In this document: one piece after another, positions 22,598 through 36,800 of the stretch
Layout: every line of letters starts with the position of its first letter
Position numbering within the stretch: the first letter of the stretch is position 1
Source of the DNA: Watersipora subatra
Taxonomy: Eukaryota > Bryozoa > Gymnolaemata > Cheilostomatida > Watersiporidae
Reading direction: 5' to 3'
Assembly: GCF_963576615.1 (NCBI RefSeq)
Contig: NC_088717.1
Coordinates: forward strand, 37,142,802 to 37,206,801
Length of the DNA stretch: 64,000 nucleotides
Made by a program: the position numbers and the translations under genes
Notes under the pieces: model-generated
What the model was told of the DNA's origin: nothing
Database searches by the model: none
The model's input: only the letters and a program-made list of their open reading frames with translations

Positions 22598-24849
22598 TTT
22601 TGTCAAACTTTATTAATGGTCAATTTGCATTTCTAAAATAGAAATATAAAGACACATACAACTTCAAGCCTTCATATTATTCATCTGTTTGGGCAAACAC
22701 TTGGTACTTAATAATCTACATCAAACTAGCTTAGTTCGTAGAAATGAAGTTAATTTATTGTTTTGTTGTTAGCAAATATAAGTAGTTTAAAAGGATGTTT
22801 TATAAATCATATTTTTTTCACAAACTAATATTTAAAAAATCACTAGCCAAAGATTTGTCCTCATCAAACTTGATCATGATGTTGATACTAGGGAAAATTA
22901 TTTACTACCGTGTTACTAATGCTATGTCTCACATGAAGTAAGATTGGTTGTGGTATTTGTTTAATGTTAATTCTATGTTTTAGTTAACATTATCACTTTG
23001 TATTTTCTGTTTCAGTGCTTACCAACTGTCGTCAATAAAACGCATCCTACACTAGTTATACTCACACAATGTCACACTGTGTCAGCCATTTGTAAGTGTT
23101 GTCACGGTTACAACGCACGCGTACTTATGATTAACCTTGGTTCTAAAAGCAGATACGTATTGACGAGTCGAGTAAACAGCTTTCGCTTATTCTGTGCACA
23201 TGAGAACTTTTTTCTGCGACGGTACGCATATTGCATTTGATTATCGTCAATCGTTTCTATTATTCAATCTAGTTCTTTTACTGTTAAAATAAATAAAATT
23301 GTGAACTTGGTAAGCTATTTATAGTAAAAATTTTGCATGTCCGTATATTACAGTTTCGTGATTTGAATTTTTTTATTAATAACCCTACGCATTTCTAAGT
23401 GTGACGACGTATTCGCTCTAAGTATTTGCGGGTCATAAAATATTGGTGTGTGTTCAACAGTGTTTTAGACTTTTTGTTGCGGAGCTATGTGTATAAAAAA
23501 CTGTATTTAATGACAAAGAGCGTGGACATGCCACCACAAAACCAAATTATTTCGTAGTAAGTGTAGTTATTTATTGGGTTATTTATACAAGTGTCATAGT
23601 TATTCGTCGACTTCCTCCTGTGTTGAGCAAAGCAACTTAATTCTTTGCATAATTGTACATTAAATTGCCTATATGCTCTTTTTCTTGAAATTATTTTTGA
23701 GTATTGAATTGATTCAAGTATGTCTTTTAGACAAACGTATAATATAACAAACAATTTTTATAGAAATTTGCTGCTGTAACAGTTAAATGCCATTGAGAAC
23801 AATAAATTGGATTCTCAGAGATACAGACCAAAAGACAAAAACGATGGCTTATATTTCACTGGTTAGACTTGGTCTTGAGTATGGCTGCACGGTTTTGAAC
23901 CCTTACCTAAAAGAAGATATTATTTTATAAGAGCGAATTCAAATTATTGGACTGAAATTTATATGTAGACAAAAAGGCAGAGTTAGTTTTACTGAGCCAA
24001 GAGAAATTAATTTTTTTGAATCCTTGGGCGAGGCAGAGTTAATCTTAGTCATGATAGTTTTAGTAAAATTCTAGGGTGGTGATATTGACATACATATAGC
24101 TGGAGGAGTTAAGATTAGGAGATAAGGTTAGAGATAGTAGTTTGTCAGAGGAGGCTAAGTCTTCTGCATTTACTACTCATTTTAGCCACTCCTAACTACC
24201 TTTTACTAAAACTGACTAGCTTAAGTGCTCTTTCTAGCCTCATACTGTCCAAAAACTGCGTACTGAGATCCAATAGATATTTAGAATAAAATGAGTACAA
24301 GTGTAATTTGTACCTCCTTGGATGGTCTTTTGCAAAAATTGTAAGCTGAAGCTAAAATGAAAATGTAAATTGTGATAAAAAACCACGAAGTTATATAATT
24401 GATTATTTAGTAAAACTAGCTTCAACAACAACAAAATAGAGCAGTAATGGCCTAGAAATTAGAGTATGCCCCTGCAGTCACCAAAGTCAGGATTTGAATG
24501 TCGCAAAGTATCATTGATGGTGTTAAAAAAGGCTGCCTATTTGAAACACTTGCTTCAAACCAGCAGGGAACAAACGCAAGAAGTAAAATATGTTTGAAGA
24601 GCATGCTAGAAGTTATTGCCTCTTTTGAAGATTTCAATTGTCAATGGGAATGTCATACTGTGCAACTCTTTGTATATTTGCGCATTATAGATTGTCAATC
24701 AGTCATTAGCTTATAACAGTTAGAATTTGTTTTGTAGCAAACTAGGATGTTTTAAAAGACTTAACCAACTCCAATATCACTGTCGACATTAAATTATTCT
24801 GGCATTGGACATACATCATCGGAATTACTGTCATACTCCTAATCTAAAG
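22598..24849. other. LRRC51/XPNPEP3 divergent intergenic region
   Basis: 2.25 kb between two divergent start codons, expected to contain both promoters. No TATA or GC-rich promoter element is convincing. A tRNA-like SINE fragment lies near 24440-24500. The other open frames show no motif. Confidence 0.5.
24440..24500 (+). repeat. tRNA-like SINE fragment
   Basis: A box A-like TGGCCTAGAAATTAGAGTA is followed about 35 bases later by box B-like GGATTTGAATG. No real tRNA cloverleaf can be drawn with confidence. Confidence 0.3.
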
Positions 24850-27800
24850 ATGAAACGAGTTTGCTCATGGAGGTCATTACAAAGAGCTCTAGGAATCAAT
24901 GTTCAGTCTTTCCATTCAACGACTATGGCGCAACTTGGCCAGCCATGTCATGCCACTCATCCAGATATAATCGGCAAAATGGAAGTAACGCCTAGGATTA
25001 CGCAAGAAGAATATCGGTCTCGAAGGATCAAGCTAGCCAATGCTATTCGTTCGTATGGTATGTCCTAGACCACACATTTCCATAGACCTTTGTTAGGATT
25101 CACACATCAAATCTCAAGATTAAATTTAAGTTTGTTGATATTATATAATGCTTGACCTTTGCGATTAATTTCAGAGGACAAAAGATTAGTTTGCTCGAAT
25201 TGCTCCTGCTGTGTAGTTTTTTCATAATTCTTGAAATTCACAGAATTAGGTTTAAGCTATAAACCTAACAAAGCCTTGCAGTCAAATCATATCCCAACTT
25301 TTGTTTAATTGATTTCATATTGTTTTGAATAGATGAGCAGAGAGATCATGTAGTTATCATCCCATCACATGACAGAAGTTACATGTCAGCTGGTGTTCCT
25401 TTCATTTATAGACAGCACAGTAATATGACGTATCTAACAGGTAATGTCTTTTTTAATATTAACTCGGTGCAAATAACTATTGCATAGAAATATTTTATTT
25501 TGTCAGACATTTTAATATTTTTGTTTGACCATTAATCTATTTGTTCTCGTGTAAGTTATAATGCTTTTATTCGAAAATTCAACAAATAAAGCTCGTTACT
25601 TTTATTAAAAACATGTTGTTTTATCGCCAACGGATATATTATTCAATAAAGACCTGCATAGAAACTTTTATGTGCAGCAAGTACCTAAAAATATCAGACA
25701 GCCCTTGCAGGTAATGAGCTGCATTATGAAATCCTCAATTTGCATTTGGTTGGCTTATGTCTATTATTTCTCTATTGTTGTAACTGGCAAGACTTTGTTA
25801 TAGTCCTAGTTATTTCTTACTGTTGCCATGCCTCTGGCAATTATTGAAAGTCATACATGTCAAAATTGTGGAATCTGGACATTTAAAAAGCTTTTGCTGT
25901 AATTAAGCAAACTTCTTTTTCAAGGGTTCCTCGAAAATGAAAGTGCACTGGTGATGAACATAGACAAGTCTGGGCATACAAGCACTCTCTTTGTGAAGGA
26001 ACATACGGAACAAGAGAACCTGTGGGAGGGTGAGAGGTCTGGGCGAGCCGGTGCCCTTGAGCACACTGCGATTGATGACACAGATAACATAAAGAACTTA
26101 GAGCTACATCTCCTGTCCTCTTTGCATGTATGCTAAAAGTTGACTCTTGGTGGTAGACAGCTTCAGCAGACAGCATAGTTATACGGTTAAACGCACTGCC
26201 TTGTTATATAAGTAAACTAGCCACCCAACAGCTCACTGTTATAGATACATGAAAGCTTGAGTTAGTTATTATAGTCGAAATCATACTCGACATAAGGGCT
26301 TAATGAGTTTAGGACTGAGTTTATAGTATAAGCCAAGTCCCAAAACTTGAGAAACAAGTTCTTTCATACTTTGAGATATGAAAAAATTGACATATTGACA
26401 ATTTTTTTTATATCTCAAAGTACTATTACCTATATAAACGAATAAAAACAAATTAATATGTTCCCGTAATATGAAAAACAACCAAAAAACAAGATATTAC
26501 GATGCAAAAATATGTTTTTAATTGGTGTAATTCACTACCTACGCTCAAAAAGTAATAAATACCTATTTAGTGGTTATGATCTGTGGTAAAGTATAACATT
26601 ACTATCTGCAGTATTGTATGGAATTTTTACCTTTGAGAAATATGTAGTGGTTAACGGCGGTGTGAGAGAGATTTGACAGACATGCATTCGGTACACTAGA
26701 CTTTTGTGATGCTACGTTACATAACATAATTTTTGAATTTAACCCAACTAAATATTGCCTACTAAACACGCACTTGAAGCTAAATTCTAATCTTTTACTA
26801 AACTTGACCTTAATTTTGTCTTCGTCTCAATTTTTTATTATCTATTTCCGGCTTGGCGCTTTTGGCCTCACTTTCACTATAACTTTTAGCCGACCTTTTT
26901 AAAACTATTTTCAAACTGATTTGACGAGAAAGACTAGGCTATGCTATTCTCGGAAGTGGTCTCTAGCATACCTGGCCATTTAGTGGCTATCAAGAACCAG
27001 CTCATATCTCAAAGTTTTGTCGTATCTCAAGGCAGAATCCTGCCCGTAATTTACTATATATGAAGGCTTGAATTAACCATTATAGATGCATGAAGGCTTG
27101 CGTTAACCGTCTACATGTATAAATCTGTGTTTGTCGGTTGATCTGTTGTTCATGTGTCCAGTTATAGCGCCAAAGTTTAGGAATGAAAGATCCAGTTTGC
27201 ACTGGATTTGAATTTAAAACCCCCAGGTCTGCAGATAAGCGGCTAATCCACTAGGCCAACCAGCTGCATTGCTGTACAAAGGCATAATTGTGCACATAGT
27301 TATGCACCTGCCAATCTTTAATGCCGATTGGTTAAAGTAGCACGCTTCGGCTTGCAGGCTTGAAAATCATGATCAATACTTGTAACATAACAATTATTAA
27401 GTTGGCTTTAGACATGGCACTTATAGTAAGTTACTAGCTTAAGTTACTCAAATTAATTGGGCAATTATCTCTCACACTCATGATCAAAATACATTCATCA
27501 CACTCTCCAGATCATCCGTAGGTGTGATCCCACCAACTATTCCTTACATGCCACAATCAAGACTACTCCACTAAAGTACCTTTTCAGCTCTGTGCCATCA
27601 GCGAGTCTGACCATGACCCTTCGACTAGATTGTCGGAGCCTTGAGTGGCAGCTACAATCATTCCCAGTTGCCAAAGATTTTTGAGCTTGCCATCTTCCTT
27701 TGCACTATAACATCTTCAACGGAAAGACTCATTTGTGGCTTTGACAATTTTTTCTACTTTGTAAGGATTTCATGTACTCCACCTCCCACCATTTCCAGAA

Positions 27801-30800
27801 CTTGCCAGTTAAAGATTTCATTGTTGACTTTTCATTGTTGTTTCTGTTCTGCCACTGTATACAGTCGGATTATTTCGGAGGTTTCATCTTTGCCTTGTTC
27901 CTCGTCGCCTTGTTCCTGTTGTGGCGCTGTATATGGTCTGGGTATTTCAGAGTTATCTTCACCTTGTTCCTGTTCTGGTGTTGTATATGGTCTGGGTATT
28001 TCAGAGTTATCTTCACCTTGTTCCTGTTCTGGCGCTGTATATGGTCTGGGTATTTCAGAGTATTTATCTTTACCTTGTTCCTCTTCATCTTGTTCCTGAT
28101 CACCTTGTTCCTGTTCTGGAGCTGTATATGGCCTGGGTATTTCAGAGTTATCTTTACCTTGTTCTTGTTCTGGCATGTATATGGTCTGGATATTTCAAAG
28201 TTTTTATTTACGCCTTGTTCATGTTCTCCTTGTCTAGGACAGATTAAGTTGCCTCTTCTTTTGTTAGAAGACACAAAGTATGGATCAATGTTCGCCAAAG
28301 GTTTGCCTTACTGTAGATGAAGTTTGCAGCATTTGTAAAATCTGGTTATTTACCTTTGCTTTATCATTATTCGTGTGACTATCTATTCCATCTGTTGACT
28401 AAAGGCTGCGGTAGCAATTCGATCACTCTCTCCATTTTACAGCTGTCATTGAGGAATCCTGATCCTGGCATAGTTTCCATACGTGCACAGATGTGTCTCA
28501 CATAACCAGTTTCATCAGCTGTTATCCGGACATCTCCTTCACCTTCGAGCATGTAGCATAGTCTCATTATGAAAGCATCTGAAATAATTAGTGGCTTGCC
28601 AGATAGATATAGATATAGAAAGCTTGAGTTAGCCATTATAGATACATGAAAGCTTGAGTTAACTATGATAGATACATGAAAGCTTGAGTTAACTATGATA
28701 GATATATGAAAACTTGAGTTAACTATGATAGATATATGAAAACTTGAGTTAACTATGATAGATATATGAAAACTTGAGTTAACTATGATAGATATATGAA
28801 AGCTTGAGTTAACTATGATAGATACATGAAAACTTGAGTTAACTATGATAGATATATGAAAACTTGAGTTAACTATGATAGATACATGAAAGCTTGAGTT
28901 AACTATGATAGATATATGAAAACTTGAGTTAACTATGATAGATATATGAAAGCTTGAGTTAACTATGATAGATATATGAAAACTTGAGTTAACTATGATA
29001 GATATATGAAAACTTGAGTTAACTATGATAGATATATGAAAACTTGAGTTAACTATGATAGATATATGAAAGCTTGAGTTAACTATGATAGATACATGAA
29101 AGCTTGAGTTAACTATGATAGATACATGAAAACTTGAGTTAACTATGATAGATATATGAAAGCTTGAGTTAACTATGATAGATATATGAAAACTTGATTT
29201 TACCATGATGGATATACTAGCTAAATGCCCAGCATTGAACAAATAAAAAAATTTCTGTACAGAAAATTTATTTGTGTTTAACATATACAATATTTACCAT
29301 TCTAACTTTTAAATGAAGGGATTTGTTTATTGGAAAGCTCGAGGCATAGCTAAAACAGATTGTTGGAAAACATTTCTTACTTCTTATGCTACACATTCGT
29401 TTGAGACTTAAAACAGCTTACAAACAGTGTCAAAACATGTGGTTGACATTTGTTAAGTTTCTTTACCCAATGAATTTGAGTAACTTAAGCTATTCTAAAT
29501 ATGTATAATAAAGTGTTCATCATTTGTGTTTTTTTATTTATATATTTTATTTTTTATATTTAGCCAGCATGTTTGCGCTGGCTGACACTTACGTTTGTCA
29601 TTTCTACCCCACCTATGCTAAAGACAAGAGGTGCACTGCCCATTTTTTAGGATGGTCAGTCCCCAGTAGTGTATCAACCACCAAAATTTTATACAATGTG
29701 TAATATCTAAAGAATTTGATTGTTGTACACAAAGTTTATTATGTGAAAATGAAAATACAAGTCCTCCAAAACTTCATATCATCAGTGAAGTGTTTTGTGC
29801 AGTTGAAATAAATTAAGGGAAAAATAAAGCGCGAGTAAAAGTTTTTGAATGTGAAATAATTAACCAGTAATGGCTAGATAAAATCTGTTCTACTACAATG
29901 ATTACTATTAAAATGATTTGCTACTGAAACATTTAATGCAAACAGAGAAAATAAAACAAAAATCATGAATATGTAGAATAAATAATAACAAGGAGTACAT
30001 GAAAGTGTGTGTATAAAAAAGGTTACTATTCCAGAAGCTATCCATCAAAATTTTGGACATAACGATAATTGTACACACGTAAAAATGAGATATCAGAATT
30101 AAATACACTGCTGAAGCATGCGGGGATAAACAATTTTCTTTGTCTGACCGAATGGAGACAGAATGTATAAGTCATTTTTACTGCTTACCCGAGATAACGC
30201 AACATACAACTGTCCTTGTGAAAAGCAAGGTGGTAATAGGTGAATTTCAGTTTTTCAGTGATTAACCTTGGGATTTGTTGATAGTCAATGCAAATGAAAG
30301 TCGAACAAGAAATTGAAGGCGTTTAAATTGAAACGGAAAAGTAAAACAAACGCAAAAAGCAATAAAAAGTACATACTTAGCTTGTATCTTGCAATCACAG
30401 CTCGAATAAATTTAAAAGAGAAAATAATTTTATCTTACAAAAAGTGGTAATACAACTCTGATATGCCGAACCAATGCAATAACCATTATTTTAATAACCA
30501 ATAGTTTCTCCGCGGTTAATGATTTTAACCAATTGCTATTCACTGGATACACACGAGACAAAAATACAAACACTTAATTTTATATATATACATACTAGGC
30601 GAATGCCCAGCGTTTCACGGGTAATAAAGAATGTATCATTCTAACTTTTAAATGAAGGCATTTGTATATTTCTGTGTGTGTCCAGCCAGTACATAATTCA
30701 AATATTCGAATTCTTGAGGCATAGCTAAAACAGATTATTAAAAAACATTTCTTATTTCTTTATGCTAGACATTTGTTCAAGATTTAAACAACTTATAAAC

Positions 30801-33800
30801 ACTGGCAGGTAACGTAGTTGCCATTGACTAAGTTTTTTTTACTAGTCTAAATCTTTATTATAAGAGCCGTGCCTGTCCTTACATCAGGGTATTAAGAAAA
30901 AAAGTTGCAACTCACCAGAATCAAATTCGACAGATGTGAAACCTAGCGCACTACCATAGGTTGGAATATTTGTACTTGAAATCGTTATGGGTCATGATCT
31001 CTAACGCAATTGTGATCTTCCAAGCGTGTTAGAATCATTCTAGTGTGCTAATTATTCTATATTATCCCAAGTAGGATGTGTGGCATAGTAGATAGCACGC
31101 TTGTCTGCAAAACTGTTGTTTCCGAATTCAACGTCAGTGTGAATCGATTGTTTTGTACTTTTGTGTCAGATAACATTATCCCTATAATTGGACATAGGAC
31201 AAACCAACAAACAATAAGATTTATATACATGGATAGATGAAAGCTTGAATTAACTATTATAGATGTATGAGAGCTTCAGTTCACCATTAGACCTATGCAA
31301 ATAGGTATATGAAAACTAGAGTTTGATGTTCAAATGACTCAATAATATTTTTCAATATGAAATACAAGAGCTGTGCTCTTTGGTTTTATTTGAATATTAA
31401 TTCAAGTTTTAGTTACAATTTGTGAATCTTTTCCCATGAGCTTGTGTGCCCAAGAGTTCATGGAATGTCAGGCTTACTCAATACACGCTAATCTGTTGTA
31501 TTTTTATGTATTTATGTTTACTGTTTTGATTGGCTGACTGAATCATCATATATGTTCTCTTTCCCTCTTGTTTAACGCTGAGAATGTCTTTACTCATTAT
31601 ATTAGTAATGAGCTGATCTGAGCGGGTCTGACGTGAAACTCTGTTTGCCTAGGCAGATAGTTTGGTCTGGTATAATAAGACGACTCCAATCAGCAGAACC
31701 CTACATGAGAAATATCTACTTCCTTTTCTTGCCAGAGTCTCACCAGCTCATCTGAGGTGAGTCACTACCATATGTTTATTTCTTACTGTAATTTGGTGAT
31801 ATCCCACGGTTCAAGTTTTGACAACAACTGTAGGTACAAATGAGCAAAATGAAGTAGCTGATTCATTACCTGATATGGTAAATTTTATTCACAATTGACT
31901 ATTGACTTCAGATATTTTTGTCGGCTTATGAATAAACAGTAGATTTTTACAGACTGCAGAAACATTTTTTCTGAACTTGAAAGGAATAACATGCACATCT
32001 AAGATTAACACCATCTCCCTATCATATTTAGACTTATAGCATATTGTGCTTTTCTATTGTTATTTATAGTATTACGCTTGGCAGTTCTGTGCCTCGTGAG
32101 AGACCGTAAGGCATATGCGTATATGCCTTACGCCTATGCCAACATTGGTATATGCGTACTTAATTAGGCAAGGCGACCGAATGTTGTAGGGTAGCGCGCT
32201 TGCCTATGAATCTGATACCTCTGGTGCGATTCCTGTGCCGGGCAATCTTTTATTCCTAATGTTCTTAGCATGGCCTCAGACAAACAGACAGACAGTTTTT
32301 ATAATAGCAAGGATTAAATAAATCTGAAATATAAAATGTTGTCTTTTCAAAAAAGACTTGAATAGGCGATTTGCTACATTTTAACATCGCCACTACTATT
32401 TTGTAATGTATGACACTTATAGCTGTTTTATTGAGTCGTATTCATTTAACTAAAAAACTCTGGTTTTTAAAAAGTGTCTTTGCAGTTTTATAGATAATTA
32501 CATTGTATCTGATCTTATGATCAGTATATTGCTGTTCTTCTGCTGCTAGAATTTCTATGCTGCTCATGCTTCCCGTAGCACTTTTCATTGTATCCCAATA
32601 AATAAGCGGATAATTTTTTAGTACGATATTATTTAGGCGTTTACTTCAGCCCGTAGCTTTTGCATCTGCCGAACAACGGCCATTGTTTATTATTGTATAG
32701 TGTTATATACATAGTATGCTATTATAGTATAGGAAAACACCTGTCATGGCTGACAATGCTGAAGAGATAAAACTAAGTCGCAGGTCTTGAACAGAGCTTG
32801 ACAGAGCTTAAGTTACTTGAGATTTACAAGCTCATTTATTTTGTTATCTCAATGTTGATGAACTTGCCAGACATCTGTGCTTTCGGAGAGTACTACTTAA
32901 CACTCCATATCTTTTAAATCTCGCCTTAGAATGCTACTGTATATATTCTACATCTCACTTTAGAATGCTACTGCATATATTCTACAACTCACTATAGAAT
33001 GCTACTGTATATATTCTACAACTCACTTTAGAATGCTACTGTACATATTCTACATCTCGCTTTAGAATGCTACTGTATATATTCTACAACTCACTTTAGA
33101 ATGTTACTGTACATATTCTACATCTCACTTTAGAATGCTACTGTATATATTTTACATCTCACTTTAGAATGCGACTGTATATATTCTACATCTCACTTTA
33201 GAATTCTACTGTATATATTCTACATCTCGCTTTAGAATGCTACTGTATATCTTCTACATCTCGCTTTAGAATGCTACTGTATATCTTCTACATCTCACTT
33301 TAGAATGCTGTTGTATACATTCTATTATGTTTGTGTTTTTTTCTGTAACTTTATAGTGTTACAATCATCTTTAAGTATTCAATATTCCAGATTAAAACAC
33401 TGGAATAAATGACTAAGTAAAAAGATTACTGACTGTCCATCTTTACCATTGAGATTCAGTTTCAGTACAGTTTTGTACCAGTTCCTTAGAGTAAACAAAC
33501 ACTAAGGAGTTATCTACTCTACAAATGGATAACTCTGTTGGGATGATTATTGCAGAAATGCGGATAGTGCGGTTGACAGGCTAAGATTGTTCAAGTCACC
33601 CGCTGAAGAAGATTTGATGAGAAAGTGTGGAGATTTGACTGCTGAGATGTTTATGGAAACAATGCGCTTCTCTGTGGATAATGTGAGTTGGTTGTTTGAT
33701 TGCGTTGTCAATGTGGCCGCTTCGAATTCTTGAGTTCTCTACTGACTGTTTGTCATAACATCAGCGATGTCACTGCTCATTTGATCGGCCAGGGCTGAAT

Positions 33801-36800
33801 GTCATCATTTAAAAAAATAAAACTCCTTTTTATAGCTTCTATTTGCAGTGCTGCTATCGAAATAGCTGAAATCCAACATCTATTAACATCTGTAGTATTG
33901 CCATATCCTTGATGACAGAGGTTTCCCTCTAGCTTTCTATGACTGCTCTATTGATAGTTTGTTGAAAATGCAAAATACATAGATATTTGCAGTAGCCATT
34001 AACGGTATTGCCATTGGGAATCATTTTAAACAGGTAGCATGTATTTTCCATTTACAGTTGATGGCATCACTGCTAGGAATTCTCCTTAACATGCTACACG
34101 ATTTTAATTTTTTAGAGTGTTTTACCTGTTTACTGGCTTTTTAAAGACATGAATATATACTTATTTATATCTATTTTACATTAAGATTAGAGAAATGTAA
34201 TTGTTTCTTCATGAACTTAAAGGGGTAGTTTGTATGTGCTCAGGGGATATATCTGTGATATAAGTAGATTCCTATGACAATTGATAATCAAACCATCCCT
34301 ACTAAACTATTACCTCAACAGTTGTTCTATCATACAGTAATTCTAATCAGCTCTTTTTTATCTACATGCAAGTAACATTTGAACATTAGAATAATAACAT
34401 TTTAGAGTTTTATATATTTAGAACTCTAACATTTTATTGTTCTGTGTTATATATAAACATGTATAAATATATATACAATGTATGTACTACGGATAGACGA
34501 TGAATACTGATACGATATATCCTATGTTTGGGAGTTGTCTTCTTGATATATCACGTTACCGATAACTACCTGATATTGGTGATGCAATCAACTACCTACC
34601 AAAATAAAACAACTATTGACCTATCGGTCAAATAAAACATTGAGTTGACAGAAAAGAATTTAAAAAATCTCAATAATTATCAAAGGAACAAGGACTGTCA
34701 TGGCACAAGATCTACCGAAATGATAAGATTGTGTGTGTGAAAAATAGTCTTCAAAAGTTTCAGTTGGATGTTTAGGCTTCAGTCAGCATTTATTCGGATA
34801 ATGAAACTACCTTTGATTCAGCAACAAAATCGCAGCCACAATAATCGTGATATCGTGATCCATGAATAGAAAGGATGTACTGTAGAACAAAACAATCTGC
34901 TGCAAAAAAAATTGACAAACAACATATTGAGGTGTGAACAATCGATGAGAAAAAGAAACTACCGGTAAGATAGATAACACGATAGGACAGTTTTACTTCG
35001 ATTTATATTATCGAGAAGACAACTATCGAATATCGCTATCATTTATCGTTATCTTGTCCATCCCTAGTATGTACTAGCTGTGCTACCCGGCGCTGCCCGG
35101 GTATCAAAAATCAGGTTATAAACAATGAGAGGTAATGAGAGTTGCCTGCCACTTGCTATTGGCCTGGCACAATGCCAATGAATAATTTGAGTAAACTTAC
35201 TAATATGAGCTACCCTTATGACGTTAAGCCATCGCTTTGCATCGTGACCAACAGCAGTAGCTCATTTGCGCCAATATAGCGACATGTATTGCCTAGCGAA
35301 TCTGTCAAGCTCACGTGGTTTAGTTAGTAAGGTGTCCAACCCGGCGAACTGGAGGTACTGAGATCAAATCTGCTGCTTTACGGATTTTTTTTCCAAAATT
35401 TTAATAGCTATAGCTGGAATGACATACATACGACCAACTTTGAGAAATATGTACCATACTTTTCTGACTATAAACCGCACCCCTATATAAGCCACATCTG
35501 CTTTATTTTCCTAAAAACGATAATAAAACAATACATAGGCCGCACCTTGGTATAAGCCGCAGGACTCAGGATGATGCTTTTTAACGCGACAGCAACTTTG
35601 CTGTTAAAACGAAACAGTGCCTAACCAACGCTTTTTAACCTAGTGCCTAACGGAACAGTACCGTTAGGCATTGGTTCGTATTTTCTTTCATCGCTAGAGG
35701 CGCACTAACTGGAGATTCTGGTTTTACCCTAGCGGTGAAAGAAAAAGCCACAGATTAGCCACACCCTTATATAAGCTGCATGGCTCAAATCATCAGAAAA
35801 AAAGTAGCGGCTAATAGTCGGTAATGTTATTGTTATGTTATGTTAAAGTTAATGTCATAAAAAAGTACGGTATATAGATATATAGGGTATATGCACACAC
35901 CAGAGACCTACCTCCTACCAGAGACCTGGGAAGGCTCAAACTCCCAGGTATCTGATAGGAGACCCAAATTAAAGCAGAAATTACCACCCATATGGGTTAA
36001 CTAGGGGTAAGGAAACAATTTTTTTATATATTCACATGTATATATATGTATCTAATTTGATGCCGAGAAGACCTTTGTTAGCATAACTTGTCAGCCTTAA
36101 TGATGGAACTTGTTTATACAAGAACATATCTATACGTTTGCCTGTTTCTTTTCTGTTTCTTTTAATGTCATAAGGGTAGCTCTTATTAGTAAGCTTACTC
36201 AAATATTGTGGTTGGCTCAAGCCAAAACTATTTAGTTTTGCACTTTTATATCAAAGCCAATGCCACCCTTTGTTGGCGTGTCAGTTTTCCTGCGTGCCTC
36301 GTCTGCTTGTGATATTGTAACAAATATACTGTAAATTTGAACTTCGTCTTATTTTACTGAAGCAACATTTCAATGCAAAACGGGGCTACTAAGGGAAGCT
36401 CCCCTTAGGATAGCATAGTTGGAGTAGCGTGCTATTACATATATAAATAAGTAATCTAGTTAGAGGGGTTAGGTAACTACTTTTCTTTTTAGCTGTGGTC
36501 CTAAATTCAAGGTGTTACTGTGGTATTACAACATATTTACAACAATTTTGAATTAATTTTTGTTCATTTTATTATTTATTCCATTCATTTATTTTTGTTT
36601 GTCTATTTGCCATGTAGTGGTTTTTACTACCGTTTAGAATACCCATCATTCATCAGCGTATTTTGTACACACCGCCGTTAGCTCAGTATCTCAGTATTCT
36701 ATTGGCTTTATCTTTTGTATTGCAGCCACATGAACACGCACTCTTTGCTAAGTTTGACTATGAATGTAGGATAAAGGGTGCTAGCAACCTAGCATACCTA

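Larger units (their letters stand above)
26128..31652. other. XPNPEP3: XPNPEP3 intron 3 (5.5 kb), transposon and minisatellite sink
   Basis: In order: single 30-bp-type motif (26240-26275), foldback sequence (26368-26423), an unassigned AT-rich block to about 27050, two more motifs, Helitron C, an unassigned coding-like block with 54-bp repeats (27500-28590), the main 30-bp array, the longer Helitron D, Helitron E, then a last pair of motifs near 31237-31300. Confidence 0.7.
31757..33555. other. XPNPEP3: XPNPEP3 intron 4
   Basis: It contains a Helitron-related tRNA-like fragment (32145-32318) and a 34-bp array (32914-33326). The rest is AT-rich with nothing recognised. Confidence 0.6.
33683..36725. 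other. XPNPEP3: XPNPEP3 intron 5 (3 kb)
   Basis: 33683-34480 shows nothing recognisable. Then come a hAT-like MITE, Helitron G and an inverted-repeat MITE in a row (34489-35872). A weak reverse-oriented Helitron fragment lies near 36030-36240. 36250-36725 is AT-rich without features. Confidence 0.6.

Noticed and set aside
24805-24849. Earlier start for XPNPEP3
   Set aside because: The frame is open upstream but contains no ATG; 24850 is the first ATG and begins a plausible presequence.
25883-26176. - strand open frame opposite XPNPEP3 exon 3
   Set aside because: Shadow of a conserved exon on the other strand.
28379-29290. 303-codon - strand open frame
   Set aside because: Two thirds is the 30-bp minisatellite read as [10 protein letters not shown] repeats. 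Only the end beyond the array (28379-28578) has protein-like content and is treated separately.
28614-33326. CRISPR-like repeat arrays
   Set aside because: The units are directly contiguous minisatellites with no unique spacers, in an animal genome.
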